In this document: one piece after another, positions 1 through 11,500 of the stretch
Layout: the number at the start of each line of letters is the position of its first letter
Position numbering within the stretch: position 1 is the stretch's first letter
Assembly: GCF_007997155.1 (NCBI RefSeq)
Contig: NZ_VORT01000007.1
Coordinates: forward strand, 1-64,000
Origin: Aequorivita antarctica
Lineage (GTDB): Bacteria; Bacteroidota; Bacteroidia; Flavobacteriales; Flavobacteriaceae
Reading direction: 5' to 3'
Length of the DNA stretch: 64,000 nt
Translations under genes and position numbers: made by a program
The notes under the pieces: model-generated
The model's database searches: none
What the model saw: only the letters and a program-made list of their open reading frames with translations
What the model was told of the DNA's origin: nothing

Positions 1-1607
1 ACGATTGAACCTCCAACTGCCTGGTTGTACCAAACTACTGTCTGGCCTGCGGGTACCGTGGCGGTTGCTGTTAATGTCTGGATTGGGCTTGCCTCACACT
101 GGGTCTGGTTGCCGCCACTTACAGGTGGATTTACGGCCGCAGGCTGGGTAATTACAACTGTTTCAAGCGTATTACAAGTACCATCACTAACCGTTACGTT
201 ATAAGTTCCAGCTGTTAGACCAGATTGATCTTGCGCACTGGGATTTAAACCACTTCCGTTGCTAGTTGTCCATAAATAAGTATAGGAAGATGATCCACCT
301 GTAACAGTCAAATCAATCGATCCATTATTTCCGCCAAAACAAGTTACGTTTTGCTTTGTATAATTTGAATCTAAATCTGTATTAGTTAATGTTAGTTGTC
401 TTGAAGGAGAAGTACATCCTAAAGCTGAGTTATAATAAAAAGCATACCAAACCCCTGGGGTAGTAACTGTTGGATTAGGGGCTAAATGATCAGATTGAAT
501 CGTTATATCAGGATTAGTAGTCCATAATAATTGTGCTCCCGGTGGAGTTGTTGATGTAACAAAGGTATTAAGCGCAACCTGTGTTGGCTGACAATATTGC
601 ATTGAAGTTGGAGATACTGTTGGAGAGTTTGCATAGCCCTCAACGGATAATCTTAGTCCATCAACCAAAACCACCGATCTTCCTGGGTTTCCAGTTTTAT
701 AAAAAACTTCAACAGTTGTTGCACTATTCCCTGATCTAAAAGTAATGCATCTATTTTCCCAGTATGGGTTTATTTTAGTCCATCCGCCAGGATTTTGATT
801 CCCACCATTGCCGCTTGTGGCAAAAGATAATCTAGATGGAAAATCACTAGTTGTATGTTGGACAAGATTGTTTTCATTATAAGTAAGTGGATCGCTAATT
901 TGAACAGCACCATTTCTTACACCAAAATCCAAATTTGGATCATATTCAATTATTGAACCACCTTGATTGTTGTTCTGGTTTACCGTGTTATAACGTGGTA
1001 TTACTGCAATCTCAAAACATACTGTATATACTGTATTTGGTACAACGGTTAAAGTTTGGCTTATTGCCTCATTTTGATATGAAAATATAGCAAACCCGCC
1101 TCCGTCAAATGTAGATGGTTGTATAATTCCAGGATATTGCGTATTAGAGTTTGAATTTGAATAAGACACGTACTGTCCTTCAGACCAATCTACTGTACCA
1201 CTTGTATTCCAACATTTATATGGAGCACCACCATTTGTACTTGCCCAATATTGGCCATTAACACCTCCGACAGCGGTACGAAATGTTCCTGTATTATAAA
1301 GATCAGCACGTTCAAAAGAACCGCAAGTAATTAAATTACAAGCTCCAATAATGTTGCCTTTATTACTGTTATTAAAAGCTTCAGCTTTCGACCTAGAACG
1401 AAAGGTTGCATTATATGCTTCAGCTTTTTTATCTAGAGCAGCATTGTATTGATCCAAATAATCTTGAGTATAAGGCAATATCACTTCTCCCCCATCCACA
1501 GAACTTTTGACCTGAGAATATCCTTGACTACTCAGGCAAGCTATTAAAATGAGACCTATTAAAAACCTCTTATCAGAAGTAAATAATTTAGTAATTATTT
1601 TAAACAT
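1..1607 (-). CDS. Large secreted SprB-repeat / Ig-like surface protein, 5' part only
   Basis: The reading frame is open from an ATG at 1607 to the window edge, so about 535 N-terminal residues are seen and the C-terminus is missing. It begins with a hydrophobic export signal ending in SQGYSQ; the stretch LIAC could alternatively be a lipobox. A region rich in N, G and T follows and resembles a carbohydrate-binding-like jelly roll. Next comes a SprB-type repeat (VTGGSSSYTYLW ... AGTYNVTVSDGTC) and then an Ig-like segment (SGGNQTQCEASPIQTLTA). These modules are typical of long Bacteroidota adhesins exported by the type IX system, but the sorting domain that would prove this lies outside the window. 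Function beyond surface exposure is inference. The frame was read directly from the sequence. Confidence 0.85.
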   Translation of the reverse strand, partial: MFKIITKLFTSDKRFLIGLILIACLSSQGYSQVKSSVDGGEVILPYTQDYLDQYNAALDKKAEAYNATFRSRSKAEAFNNSNKGNIIGACNLITCGSFERADLYNTGTFRTAVGGVNGQYWASTNGGAPYKCWNTSGTVDWSEGQYVSYSNSNSNTQYPGIIQPSTFDGGGFAIFSYQNEAISQTLTVVPNTVYTVCFEIAVIPRYNTVNQNNNQGGSIIEYDPNLDFGVRNGAVQISDPLTYNENNLVQHTTSDFPSRLSFATSGNGGNQNPGGWTKINPYWENRCITFRSGNSATTVEVFYKTGNPGRSVVLVDGLRLSVEGYANSPTVSPTSMQYCQPTQVALNTFVTSTTPPGAQLLWTTNPDITIQSDHLAPNPTVTTPGVWYAFYYNSALGCTSPSRQLTLTNTDLDSNYTKQNVTCFGGNNGSIDLTVTGGSSSYTYLWTTSNGSGLNPSAQDQSGLTAGTYNVTVSDGTCNTLETVVITQPAAVNPPVSGGNQTQCEASPIQTLTATATVPAGQTVVWYNQAVGGSI

Positions 1608-1677
1608 AAGTTAGAATTTTATTAGTACCGATATTTTTGATAATGCAATAATTGAACATTTCACCTCAATTAATGTC

Positions 1678-1685
1678 CAAATATA
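1678..1685 (-). promoter_or_regulatory. Candidate -7 box upstream of the SprB-repeat protein
   Basis: The minus strand reads TATATTTG, an exact match to the Bacteroidota -7 element TAnnTTTG, about 70 bases before the ATG at 1607. No TTTG lies at the usual distance upstream (the nearest is about 29 bases away), so the call is tentative. Confidence 0.35.
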
Positions 1686-2035
1686 CATTGGAAAAAGTGG
1701 TAAGAAAATACTAACAAACAACTATTAGTTGAACTGTAAAAAATAGTCGGTAAACGACCTAAATCGAATAAAAAGAAGTGTTTTTTTGTAGGAAAAATGT
1801 ATACGTGTTAGTACGTATATTCTCTGAATATAAGGGTTTTGAAGAGTCTATAGGTAAGAAAAAAAATAATTTTTTTAAAGTTTGTTCATTTCCATTGGTC
1901 AAATTATACCAGGAAATGACGCTTTAATCATATAAATTCTCAAGTATTGATTTATAAACAAAGTGTAGGAAGAAAGACACTTTCAAAATTTATATTAACA
2001 AAATAAAGATTCGATAATATTATAGTCAACTACGG

Positions 2036-2066
2036 TTTAAAACTACACTAACAAACTTTATCTTTG
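2036..2066 (+). promoter_or_regulatory. Promoter of prfC (Bacteroidota type)
   Basis: TATCTTTG at 2059-2066 matches the -7 consensus TAnnTTTG. TTTA at 2036-2039 stands 19 bases upstream in the -33 position. The predicted start lies about 15-20 bases before the ATG at 2088. Confidence 0.6.
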
Positions 2067-2087
2067 CACCCAATATAGAAAAAACAA

Positions 2088-3698
2088 ATGTCTTTAACAA
2101 AAGAAATAAAACGCAGAAGAACTTTTGGAATTATTAGTCACCCCGATGCTGGTAAAACCACTTTAACGGAGAAATTATTGCTCTTCGGGGGAGCAATTCA
2201 AGAAGCTGGCGCTGTAAAAAGCAACAAAATTAAGAAAGGTGCTACCAGCGATTTTATGGAAATAGAGCGCCAACGTGGAATTTCCGTTTCCACTTCCGTA
2301 TTAGCTTTTGAATATGAAGGAATAAAAATCAATATTCTTGATACTCCTGGGCACAAGGATTTTGCCGAAGATACATTCAGAACACTAACAGCGGTTGATA
2401 GTGTTATAGTTGTAATTGATGTAGCGAAAGGGGTTGAAGAACAAACCGAAAAATTGGTTGAAGTTTGCCGCATGCGAAACATCCCGATGATTGTTTTCAT
2501 CAATAAGATGGACCGTGAAGGTAAAGATGCTTTTGAATTGCTTGACGAAATTGAACAGAAACTCAATCTTCGCGTTACGCCATTAAGCTTCCCAATCGGG
2601 ATGGGCTATGATTTTAAAGGAATCTATAATGTTTGGGAAAAAAACGTAAATCTTTTCAGCGGCGATAGCAGAAAAAACATCGAGGAGACTATTGAAATTG
2701 AAGATGTAAGCAGTACTGAACTTGAAAAACTGATTGGGGATAAAGCCGCAAAAACACTTCGCGAGGAACTAGAATTGGTTTATGAAGTCTACCCAGATTT
2801 TGATCGTGATGAATATTTGGAAGGAAAACTTCAACCCGTATTTTTCGGTTCTGCTTTAAATAATTTTGGTGTACGGGAATTACTGGATTGCTTTGTTGAA
2901 ATTGCCCCTACCCCACGCCCAAAGGAAAGCAACACACGTTTGGTGAAGCCGGACGAAAAGGAGTTTTCAGGTTTCGTTTTCAAAATACATGCAAACATGG
3001 ACCCAAAGCACCGCGACCGTTTGGCTTTTGTAAAAATTGTATCGGGAACTTTTGAACGGAATTCACCTTATTTTCATGTTCGTCACGGAAAAAAACTAAA
3101 ATTCAGCAGTCCGAACGCTTTCTTTGCCGAAAAGAAACAAATTGTTGATATCTCCTATCCTGGTGATATCGTTGGTCTTCACGACACAGGAAACTTTAAG
3201 ATTGGAGATACGCTTACAGAAGGTGAAGAAATGCACTACCGAGGAATTCCAAGTTTTTCTCCAGAACACTTTAAATACATCAACAACGCCGACCCAATGA
3301 AGAGCAAACAACTTGAAAAGGGAATCGACCAATTGATGGATGAAGGTGTAGCACAACTTTTCACCTTGGAATTAAACGGGCGAAAAGCAATAGGAACTGT
3401 TGGTGCGCTTCAGTTTGAAGTAATCCAATACCGTTTGGAACATGAATACGGCGCCATATGTTCTTATGAAAACCTAAATGTTCACAAAGCCTGCTGGGTA
3501 GAGCCCAAAGATCCTAAAAGCGAAGAATTTATAGATTTCAAAAGAGTTAAAGCGAAATTTTTAGCGAAAGATAAACGAGGGCAATTGGTATTCTTTGCCG
3601 ATTCAGCGTTTACGCTTCAAATGACGCAATCAAAATATCCGAACGTGAAACTTCACTTTGTGAGTGAGTTTGAAAAGGATGGAAACATTAAGAAATAA
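2088..3698 (+). CDS. prfC: Peptide chain release factor 3
   Basis: This translational GTPase removes RF1 or RF2 from the ribosome after peptide release. At 536 residues it is slightly longer than the Escherichia coli protein. The G domain shows the P-loop HPDAGKTT (about residues 18-25), the switch region RQRGISVSTSV, DTPGHKDFAEDT and the NKMD motif. RF3-specific C-terminal domains follow. There is no Shine-Dalgarno before the ATG, only an A-rich leader, as is usual in this phylum. The gene is monocistronic: its own promoter lies just upstream and a strong bidirectional terminator follows. A paralogous GTPase, typA, sits near the other end of the window but is clearly distinct. Confidence in the assignment is high. 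Confidence 0.96.
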   Translation: MSLTKEIKRRRTFGIISHPDAGKTTLTEKLLLFGGAIQEAGAVKSNKIKKGATSDFMEIERQRGISVSTSVLAFEYEGIKINILDTPGHKDFAEDTFRTLTAVDSVIVVIDVAKGVEEQTEKLVEVCRMRNIPMIVFINKMDREGKDAFELLDEIEQKLNLRVTPLSFPIGMGYDFKGIYNVWEKNVNLFSGDSRKNIEETIEIEDVSSTELEKLIGDKAAKTLREELELVYEVYPDFDRDEYLEGKLQPVFFGSALNNFGVRELLDCFVEIAPTPRPKESNTRLVKPDEKEFSGFVFKIHANMDPKHRDRLAFVKIVSGTFERNSPYFHVRHGKKLKFSSPNAFFAEKKQIVDISYPGDIVGLHDTGNFKIGDTLTEGEEMHYRGIPSFSPEHFKYINNADPMKSKQLEKGIDQLMDEGVAQLFTLELNGRKAIGTVGALQFEVIQYRLEHEYGAICSYENLNVHKACWVEPKDPKSEEFIDFKRVKAKFLAKDKRGQLVFFADSAFTLQMTQSKYPNVKLHFVSEFEKDGNIKK

Positions 3699-3731
3699 GG
3701 TTAAAGTTCGTTTTCAATTCTAAAAATTAAA

Positions 3732-3772
3732 GCATAAAAAAAGCCCCGAAATTTCGGGGCTTTTTTTTATGC
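3732..3772. terminator. Bidirectional terminator between prfC and the DUF3467 gene
   Basis: A perfect palindrome, AAGCCCCGAA followed by its complement, spans 3741-3762. It is flanked by an A tract on the left and eight T on the right, so it can end transcription from both convergent genes. It overlaps the stop codon of the minus-strand gene. Confidence 0.9.
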
Positions 3773-4087
3773 TTCGCCTGTAGGGCCAAAGTTTAAAGGA
3801 ATGGGCGGTTGCTCATAATCCTTTATTTCGCCGTGGGCATTTTCAAATCGTTTAACGTTGTCACCCAATGCTTTCAGAAATCTTTTTGCGTGTTGTGGCG
3901 TCAAGATAATTCTGGACTTCACTTTGCTTTTTGGAATTCCGGGCATAATGGTTACAAAATCCACCACAAATTCAGAAACGGAATGGTTGATAATGGCAAG
4001 GTTGCTATAAATGCCCTGTGCCACAGCTTCATCCAATTCAATATTTATCTGTCCTTGTTTGGGTTGTTCTTTTTTTTGATCTGCCAT
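3767..4087 (-). CDS. DUF3467 family protein
   Basis: This small soluble protein of 106 residues has a charged, lysine- and glutamine-rich N-terminal tail. It then shows the conserved DUF3467 core: QGIYSNLAIINHS, a hydrophobic strand (EFVVDFVTIMPG) and the RIILTPQHAKRFLKALGDN helix. The family occurs across bacteria and archaea and has no established biochemical role. The gene is convergent with prfC and lies downstream of rpoC, from which a terminator separates it, so it is probably its own unit. Its stop codon is inside the shared terminator. The function is unknown and none is proposed. Confidence 0.85.
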   Translation of the reverse strand: MADQKKEQPKQGQINIELDEAVAQGIYSNLAIINHSVSEFVVDFVTIMPGIPKSKVKSRIILTPQHAKRFLKALGDNVKRFENAHGEIKDYEQPPIPLNFGPTGEA

Positions 4088-4135
4088 TTTTTAGATGTTA
4101 GATTTTAGATTTCTTGTAAAATATTCAATCTAAAA

Positions 4136-4169
4136 TAAAAAGGTGCATTTTTGAAAACGCACCTTTTTT
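4136..4169 (-). terminator. Terminator of the rpoBC operon
   Basis: GGTGC (4142-4146) pairs with GCACC (4159-4163). Flanking A and T tracts extend the stem on both sides. The structure sits 5-40 bases after the rpoC stop, with a T run on the minus strand. Confidence 0.8.
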
Positions 4170-4173
4170 AATA

Positions 4174-7100
4174 TTAATTATAATTTACTTCTTGCTTTAC
4201 GCGGTTCATTTCCTCAAGCTCTTCTTTAGAACCTACAATTATAGTATCATATCTACGCATACCGGTTCCGGCTGGTATTTTATGTCCTACAATTACGTTC
4301 TCTTTCAAGCCTTCTAAGGTATCAACTTTACCGGCAACTGCCGCTTCGTTCAATACTTTGGTAGTTTCCTGGAAGGAAGCTGCAGAGATAAATGATTTGG
4401 TCTGTAACGACGCTCTGGTAATACCCTGGAGTACCGGAATTGCCGTTGCAGTAACTACGTCCCGTGCTTCTGCAAGTACTTTATCGTTTCTTCTCAACAA
4501 AGAGTTTTCATCACGAAGTGTACGTGGAGAAAGTATTTGCCCTTCTTTCAAGTTTTCAGAATCACCAGCGTTGGTAACAACCTTCATCCCGAAAATTTTA
4601 TCATTTTCTTCGATGAAATCATCCTTATGAGCCAATTGATCTTCAAGGAAAGTAGTATCTCCCGGATCTTGAATTCTAACTTTACGCATCATTTGGCGAA
4701 CAACAACTTCAAAGTGCTTGTCATTGATCTTCACCCCTTGCAGACGGTAAACCTCCTGAACTTCGTTCACAAGATATTGCTGCACTGCTGATGGGCCTTT
4801 AATACGAAGGATATCTTCTGGAGTGATAGAACCATCAGAAAGTGGCATACCTGCACGAACGTAATCGTTTTCTTGAACTAGTATTTGGTTTGAAAGTTTC
4901 ACCAAATACTTTTTCACTTCGCCCAATTTGGACTCAACGATAATCTCGCGGTTACCACGTTTAATTTTTCCGAAGGAAATTACACCATCAATCTCACTAA
5001 CTACTGCTGGATTTGAAGGGTTACGTGCTTCAAAAAGTTCGGTAACACGTGGAAGACCTCCCGTAATATCACCCGCTTTTGCAGATTTACGTGGAATTTT
5101 CACAAGAATTTTACCAATCTTAATTTTGTCGCCATCGTCCACCATCAAGTGAGCGCCAACAGGTAAGTTATAGCTACGGATAACTTCGTCTTTCTTCCCT
5201 AAAATCTGAAGGGTTGGAATACGTTTTTTATCTCTGGATTCAGAAATTACTTTTTCTTGGAAACCAGTTTGCTCATCAATCTCAACCTGATAGGTTATAC
5301 CTTGAACAATGTTTTCGTATTTAATTTTTCCAGCAAATTCTGAAATAATTACCCCGTTATATGGATCCCAAGAACATACTACATCACCAGCATTCAGGCT
5401 GTCGCCATCTTTCACATACAGTGTGGAACCATAAGGAATATTGTTGGTGCTAAGTGTAATTCCTGTTTTCTTATCAACAAGTTTTAATTCTGAAGTACGA
5501 GAAATAACAATATCCAAAGGTTTTCCTTGGTTGTCTTCACCTTTAACGGTTTTAAGATCTTCGATCTCAGCTTTACCGTCAAATCTAACAACCAATTTAT
5601 TTTCTTCGGAAATGTTACCTGCAATACCTCCCACGTGGAACGTACGAAGTGTAAGCTGAGTACCAGGCTCACCAATAGATTGTGCTGCAACAACACCAAC
5701 AGCTTCACCACGTTGTACCATTTTATTGGTAGCAAGGTTACGGCCATAGCATTGTGAACAGATTCCTTGTTTTGCCTCACAAGTAAGTGCAGAACGAACT
5801 TCCACTCTTTCCAATGGAGAGGCGGCAATTGCATCAGCCACTTCTTCGGTAATATGATCTCCAGAAGCAACAAGCAAATCTTTGGTAAGTGGATTTATAA
5901 CATCATTAAGCGCAGTACGCCCAACAATTCTATCGCGAAGTGTTTCAACAATCTCTTCGTTTTTCTTTAAAGCCGAAACCTCAATTCCTCGAAGTGTGTA
6001 ACAATCTTCTATATTGATAATAACATCCTGTGAAACATCCACCAAACGACGTGTTAAGTAACCTGCATCCGCTGTTTTAAGAGCCGTATCCGCAAGACCT
6101 TTACGCGCACCGTGGGTAGAGATAAAGTATTCAAGAATTGATAGCCCTTCCTTAAAGTTAGAAAGAATTGGGTTTTCAATAATCTCGCCTCCACCTGAGT
6201 TTGATTTTTTTGGTTTCGCCATCAATCCACGCATACCTGTTAACTGACGGATTTGTTCCTTAGAACCCCTCGCACCAGAATCAAGCATCATATACACAGA
6301 GTTGAAACCTTGTTGATCTTCACGAATACGCTTCATAGAAAGCTCGGTAAGTTCAGCGTTGGTTGCAGTCCAAATATCAATTACTTGGTTGTAACGTTCG
6401 TTGTTGGTAATAAGACCCATGTTATAGCTGTTGATAATACCATCCACTTGTGTGTTAGCACTATCAATCATGCTTTGTTTTTCAGCAGGGATAATAATAT
6501 CACCAAGACTGAAAGACAATCCACCTTCAAAAGCGAATTTATATCCAAGGGTTTTAATTTCATCAAGGAAAGCTGCAGTAACAGGAACTGAAGTTACTTT
6601 CAAAATTCCACCAATAATATCACGAAGTGACTTTTTGGTCAATACTTCGTTGATGTATCCAGCAGCTTCAGGAACTTTCTCGTTAAAGATTACTCTTCCT
6701 AAAGTTGTGGTGATGATTTGTTTTACTAATTCTCGCTTATCATTAAAGTCAGTAGTACGTATTCTTATTTCAGCATTCAAGTCTACCATCCCTTCATTGT
6801 AGGCAATAATAGCTTCTTCAGCAGAATAAAAAGTAAGTCCTTCCCCTTTCACTTTTACTTCATCAGTAGATTTTCTAAGTTTGGTCATATAGTAAAGACC
6901 CAAAACCATATCCTGAGAAGGAACCGCAACCGGCGAACCGTTTGCTGGGTTCAAAATGTTATGTGAAGCAAGCATCAAAAGCTGACATTCCAAAATAGCC
7001 TCTGGGCCAAGTGGAAGGTGAACCGCCATCTGGTCACCATCGAAATCCGCGTTAAAGGCGGTACATACCAATGGGTGCAACTGGATTGCTTTTCCTTCAA

Positions 7101-8475
7101 TCAACTTTGGCTGGAAAGCTTGAATACCAAGTCTGTGCAAAGTTGGGGCCCGGTTAAGCATAACTGGGTGACCTTTCAATACATTTTCAAGAATATCCCA
7201 AACTACAGGCTCTTTTTTATCTATAATTTTCTTTGCAGATTTTACAGTTTTTACAATACCTCTTTCAATCAATTTACGGATTACGAAAGGTTTGTAAAGT
7301 TCGGCTGCCATATCTTTTGGAATACCGCATTCGAACAATTTCAATTCTGGTCCAACGACGATTACCGAACGAGCCGAATAATCCACACGCTTACCAAGCA
7401 AGTTTTGACGGAAACGACCTTGTTTACCTTTTAATGAATCTGAAAGGGATTTCAATGGACGGTTGCTATCAGTTTTTACTGCGGAAGATTTACGTGTGTT
7501 ATCAAACAATGAATCTACTGATTCCTGAAGCATACGTTTTTCGTTACGAAGAATTACTTCTGGAGCTTTAATCTCCATCAATCGCTTCAAACGGTTGTTA
7601 CGTATAATTACACGACGGTAAAGATCATTTAAATCTGAAGTTGCAAAACGGCCACCATCAAGCGGCACTAATGGACGTAATTCTGGTGGAATAACCGGAA
7701 CTACTTTCATAATCATCCACTCGGCTTTGTTCTCGCGGTTTTTGTTTGAATCACGAAGTGCTTCTACAACTTGAAGACGTTTAAGTGCTTCTGTTTTACG
7801 TTGTTTTGAAGTTTCGTTATTTGCTTTATGACGAAGGTTATAAGATAAAGTATCCAAATCGATTCTTTGTAAAAGATCAATCAAGCACTCTGCTCCCATT
7901 TTCGCGATAAATTTATTTGGATCGGTTTCATCCAAATACTGGTTTTCCTGTGGAATTGAATCTAGTATTGCTAGATATTCTTCTTCTGTAAGGAAATCCA
8001 TTTTCTTCACCTTCTCACCACCTTCATATACTGCAATACCTGGTTGAATTACTACATAACGTTCGTAGTAAATTATCATATCCAGTTTCTTGGAAGGCAA
8101 CCCCAAAAGGTATCCAATCTTGTTTGGAAGGCTACGGAAGTACCAAATGTGCGCCACGGGAACTACCAAATTGATATGCCCCACACGGTCACGACGTACT
8201 TTTTTCTCCGTTACTTCTACACCACAACGGTCACATACAATACCTTTATAGCGGATTCTTTTATATTTACCACAGGCACATTCGTAATCCTTTACCGGAC
8301 CAAAAATGCGCTCACAGAAAAGACCGTCACGCTCTGGTTTGTGCGTACGGTAGTTTATTGTTTCGGGCTTTAATACTTCACCACGTGATTCCGCCAAAAT
8401 GGATTCAGGGGAAGCCAAACCAATAGAAATCTTGTCGAATTTCTGTACTGTGTTTTCTTTATTTCTGTTCATCAT
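4174..8475 (-). CDS. rpoC: DNA-directed RNA polymerase subunit beta'
   Basis: This is the catalytic large subunit of RNA polymerase, 1433 residues. The first zinc site is visible as C66, C68, C81 and C84 (YECACGKY ... CDRCG). The magnesium-binding active-site motif NADFDGDQM is at residues 475-483. The second zinc cluster appears in the C-terminal half ([17 protein letters not shown]). The length is that of the Bacteroidota form. The gene is the last in the ribosomal protein-RNA polymerase operon, 90 bases after rpoB, and is followed by a terminator. Two hairpins lie in the spacer to rpoB. The start MMNRNKEN gives the expected N-terminus; the second ATG could equally be used. Confidence 0.98.
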   Translation of the reverse strand: MMNRNKENTVQKFDKISIGLASPESILAESRGEVLKPETINYRTHKPERDGLFCERIFGPVKDYECACGKYKRIRYKGIVCDRCGVEVTEKKVRRDRVGHINLVVPVAHIWYFRSLPNKIGYLLGLPSKKLDMIIYYERYVVIQPGIAVYEGGEKVKKMDFLTEEEYLAILDSIPQENQYLDETDPNKFIAKMGAECLIDLLQRIDLDTLSYNLRHKANNETSKQRKTEALKRLQVVEALRDSNKNRENKAEWMIMKVVPVIPPELRPLVPLDGGRFATSDLNDLYRRVIIRNNRLKRLMEIKAPEVILRNEKRMLQESVDSLFDNTRKSSAVKTDSNRPLKSLSDSLKGKQGRFRQNLLGKRVDYSARSVIVVGPELKLFECGIPKDMAAELYKPFVIRKLIERGIVKTVKSAKKIIDKKEPVVWDILENVLKGHPVMLNRAPTLHRLGIQAFQPKLIEGKAIQLHPLVCTAFNADFDGDQMAVHLPLGPEAILECQLLMLASHNILNPANGSPVAVPSQDMVLGLYYMTKLRKSTDEVKVKGEGLTFYSAEEAIIAYNEGMVDLNAEIRIRTTDFNDKRELVKQIITTTLGRVIFNEKVPEAAGYINEVLTKKSLRDIIGGILKVTSVPVTAAFLDEIKTLGYKFAFEGGLSFSLGDIIIPAEKQSMIDSANTQVDGIINSYNMGLITNNERYNQVIDIWTATNAELTELSMKRIREDQQGFNSVYMMLDSGARGSKEQIRQLTGMRGLMAKPKKSNSGGGEIIENPILSNFKEGLSILEYFISTHGARKGLADTALKTADAGYLTRRLVDVSQDVIINIEDCYTLRGIEVSALKKNEEIVETLRDRIVGRTALNDVINPLTKDLLVASGDHITEEVADAIAASPLERVEVRSALTCEAKQGICSQCYGRNLATNKMVQRGEAVGVVAAQSIGEPGTQLTLRTFHVGGIAGNISEENKLVVRFDGKAEIEDLKTVKGEDNQGKPLDIVISRTSELKLVDKKTGITLSTNNIPYGSTLYVKDGDSLNAGDVVCSWDPYNGVIISEFAGKIKYENIVQGITYQVEIDEQTGFQEKVISESRDKKRIPTLQILGKKDEVIRSYNLPVGAHLMVDDGDKIKIGKILVKIPRKSAKAGDITGGLPRVTELFEARNPSNPAVVSEIDGVISFGKIKRGNREIIVESKLGEVKKYLVKLSNQILVQENDYVRAGMPLSDGSITPEDILRIKGPSAVQQYLVNEVQEVYRLQGVKINDKHFEVVVRQMMRKVRIQDPGDTTFLEDQLAHKDDFIEENDKIFGMKVVTNAGDSENLKEGQILSPRTLRDENSLLRRNDKVLAEARDVVTATAIPVLQGITRASLQTKSFISAASFQETTKVLNEAAVAGKVDTLEGLKENVIVGHKIPAGTGMRRYDTIIVGSKEELEEMNRVKQEVNYN

Positions 8476-8501
8476 GTTGAAAAAAAATTAATTTTTTTTT
8501 G

Positions 8502-8549
8502 GGGTACGCAATGTACCCATTGTAGGCGCGCGATTAATCGCGCGCCTAC
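8502..8549 (-). repeat. Two hairpins in the rpoB-rpoC spacer, one a perfect 28-base palindrome
   Basis: Positions 8522-8549 form a perfect palindrome with half-site GTAGGCGCGCGATT, unusually GC-rich for this genome. Just downstream in the transcript, GGGTAC (8502-8507) pairs with GTACCC (8513-8518). An A run and then a T run follow before the rpoC start. The structure is seen directly; a role in mRNA processing or in setting rpoC levels is inference. Confidence 0.75.
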
Positions 8550-8565
8550 CGGCACCGCCTTTCAG

Positions 8566-11500
8566 CTATTCTTCTAATCTAATGTCAAGACCCAATCCTT
8601 TCAATTCGTGCATAAGTACGTTGAAAGATTCTGGTAATCCTGGTTCTGGCATGGTTTCACCTTTTACGATTGCTTCGTAGGTTTTAGCCCTTCCAATAAC
8701 ATCATCAGATTTAACAGTCAATATTTCTCTAAGTGTGCTGGATGCACCGTATGCTTCCAAGGCCCAAACTTCCATCTCTCCAAAACGCTGACCACCAAAT
8801 TGTGCTTTACCACCAAGAGGTTGTTGGGTAATAAGTGAGTACGGTCCAATGGAACGTGCGTGCATTTTATCATCTACCATGTGGCCCAGTTTCAGCATAT
8901 AGATTATACCTACAGTTGCAGGTTGATCAAAACGCTTTCCGGTTCCACCATCAAATAAGTAGGTGTGTCCAAATCTTGGAATTCCAGCTTCATCAGTCAA
9001 TTCATTAATCTGGTCTATGGTTGCACCGTCAAAAATTGGGGTTGCATATTTGCGACCTAACTTTTGTCCAGCCCATCCAAGAACCGTTTCATAAATCTGC
9101 CCAATGTTCATACGCGATGGTACCCCAAGTGGGTTCAACACGATATCAACAGGAGTTCCGTCTTCAAGGAAAGGCATATCTTCCTCACGTACAATACGTG
9201 CAACAATACCTTTGTTTCCGTGACGTCCCGCCATCTTGTCCCCTACTTTCAGTTTACGCTTTTTAGCGATGTAAACTTTTGCAAGTTTCAAAATTCCGGA
9301 TGGAAGTTCATCTCCAACAGAGATGGTAAACTTCTCGCGACGCAAGTTACCTTGAAGGTCGTTTTCCTTAATTTTATAGTTGTGCATCAAATCTGCAACC
9401 AACACGTTGGTTTCATCATCAGTCGACCAAGTACCTCCAGTTAAGTGAGTGTAATCGTCAACAGCGTGTAGCATTTTTAATGTGAACTTTTTACCTTTTG
9501 GGAATACTATTTCGCCAAGGTCATTGTTTATACCTTGGGCAGTTTTTCCACCTACAATTGTGAAAAGTTTTTCAACCAAAACATCTTGAAGTGCAATAAA
9601 TTTTGCTTCGTATTTTGCCTCAAGTTCGGCGATGTCTTCTTTGTCTTTCGCGCGCTTGCGTTTGTCTTTTACGGCACGGGCAAACAATTTCTTCTCTATT
9701 ACCACACCGTGCAAAGATGGCGAAGCTTTAAGCGAAGCATCTTTAACATCACCTGCTTTGTCACCAAAAATGGCGCGAAGCAGTTTTTCTTCTGGTGTTG
9801 GATCGCTTTCCCCTTTTGGAGTAATTTTTCCGATAAGAATATCGCCAGGCTTTACCTCAGCTCCAATTCGAATCATACCGAATTCATCCAAATCTTTTGT
9901 AGCTTCTTCCGAAACGTTTGGAATATCGTTTGTCAATTCTTCATTACCTAATTTGGTATCTCGAACTTCCAAAGAGTATTCGTCAATGTGGATAGAAGTG
10001 AAAATATCTTCACGTACTACTCTTTCAGAAATAACGATTGCATCCTCAAAGTTATAACCTTTCCAAGGCATGAAGGCAACCTTCATGTTTCGTCCAAGAG
10101 CAAGTTCTCCTTTTTCGGTAGCGTAACCTTGACAAAGTACTTGTCCTTTTTTCACTCTATCACCTTTGCGAACAATAGGCTTCAAGTTAATGGAGGTACT
10201 TTGGTTTGTCTTTCTGAATTTTACTAATTGGTATGTTCTGTCATCAGTATCAAAACTTACCATACGTTCGTTTTCGGTACGGTCATATTTAATAGTGATT
10301 TCGTTTGCATCAACATATTCTACCACACCGTCTCCTTCAGCATTTATCAATACACGGCTATCGGAAGCAACTTGTCTTTCAAGACCTGTTCCCACGATTG
10401 GCGAGTCTGCAATCAATAAAGGTACCGCCTGGCGCATCATGTTTGAGCCCATCAGTGCACGGTTCGCATCATCGTGTTCCAAGAAAGGAATCAAAGATGC
10501 TGAAATAGATGCAATCTGGTTTGGCGCAACATCCGCATAATTCAAAACAGTAGGATCAACTAGTGGGAAGTCACCTTCCATACGAGCAATAACCTTTTCT
10601 GCTTCAATTACACCTTTGTCAGACAATGGAATGTTAGCTTGTGCAATGTGCTTTTCTTCCTCTTCTTCAGCGGAAAGATAAATTGGCTCATGCTTCAAGT
10701 CTATTTTACCATCTGTAACTTTACGGTAAGGTGTCTCTATGAAACCAAGATTGTTCACTTTCGCATAAACCGCAAGTGAAGAAATAAGACCAATGTTTGG
10801 TCCTTCAGGAGTTTCAATGGGGCACAAACGACCGTAGTGTGTATAGTGAACGTCACGAACCTCGAAACCTGCTCTTTCACGAGAAAGTCCACCTGGCCCA
10901 AGTGCCGAAAGACGACGCTTATGCGTAATCTCTGCCAGTGGGTTGGTCTGGTCCATAAACTGTGAAAGTTGGTTGGTACCAAAGAATGAGTTGATTACTG
11001 ACGAAAGTGTTTTCGCATTAATCAAGTCAATAGGTGTAAAAACCTCATTGTCACGAACGTTCATACGCTCGCGGATGGTACGTGCCATACGGGCAAGTCC
11101 AACACCAAACTGTTGTGACAATTGCTCACCTACAGTACGTACACGACGGTTGCTAAGGTGGTCAATATCATCAATCTCTGCTTTACTGTTGATAAGCTCG
11201 ATCAAATATTTAACAATGGTGATGATATCTTCCTTGGTAAGCACTTGCTTGTCCATAGGGATATCAAGACCCAGTTTTTTATTCATTCTGTAACGACCTA
11301 CTTCACCAAGATTATATCTTTGGTCGCTGAAGAAAAGTTTGTGGATGATGCCACGAGCTGTTTCTTCATCGGGCGGTTCAGCGTTACGAAGTTGTCTATA
11401 TATGTGTTCTACCGCTTCTTTTTCAGAGTTGGTCGGATCTTTTTGTAAGGTGTTGTGGATAATGGCGTAATCAGCCTGAAGGTTATCCTCTTTGTGCAAT

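Larger units (their letters stand above)
1608..2087. other. 480-base intergenic region between divergent genes
   Basis: No open frame of note is present. The region holds the 5' leaders and promoters of the divergent SprB-repeat gene and prfC. It is very AT-rich and contains a short inverted repeat around 1800-1819 (TATACGT/ACGTATA). Nothing else was recognised. Confidence 0.6.

Noticed and set aside
4088-4135. TTAGAT repeats upstream of the DUF3467 gene as operator sites
   Set aside because: Copies are imperfect, irregularly spaced and in very AT-rich sequence, so chance is likely.
10870-11010. Possible rifampicin-resistance changes in rpoB
   Set aside because: The residues equivalent to D516, H526 and S531 are the wild-type forms.
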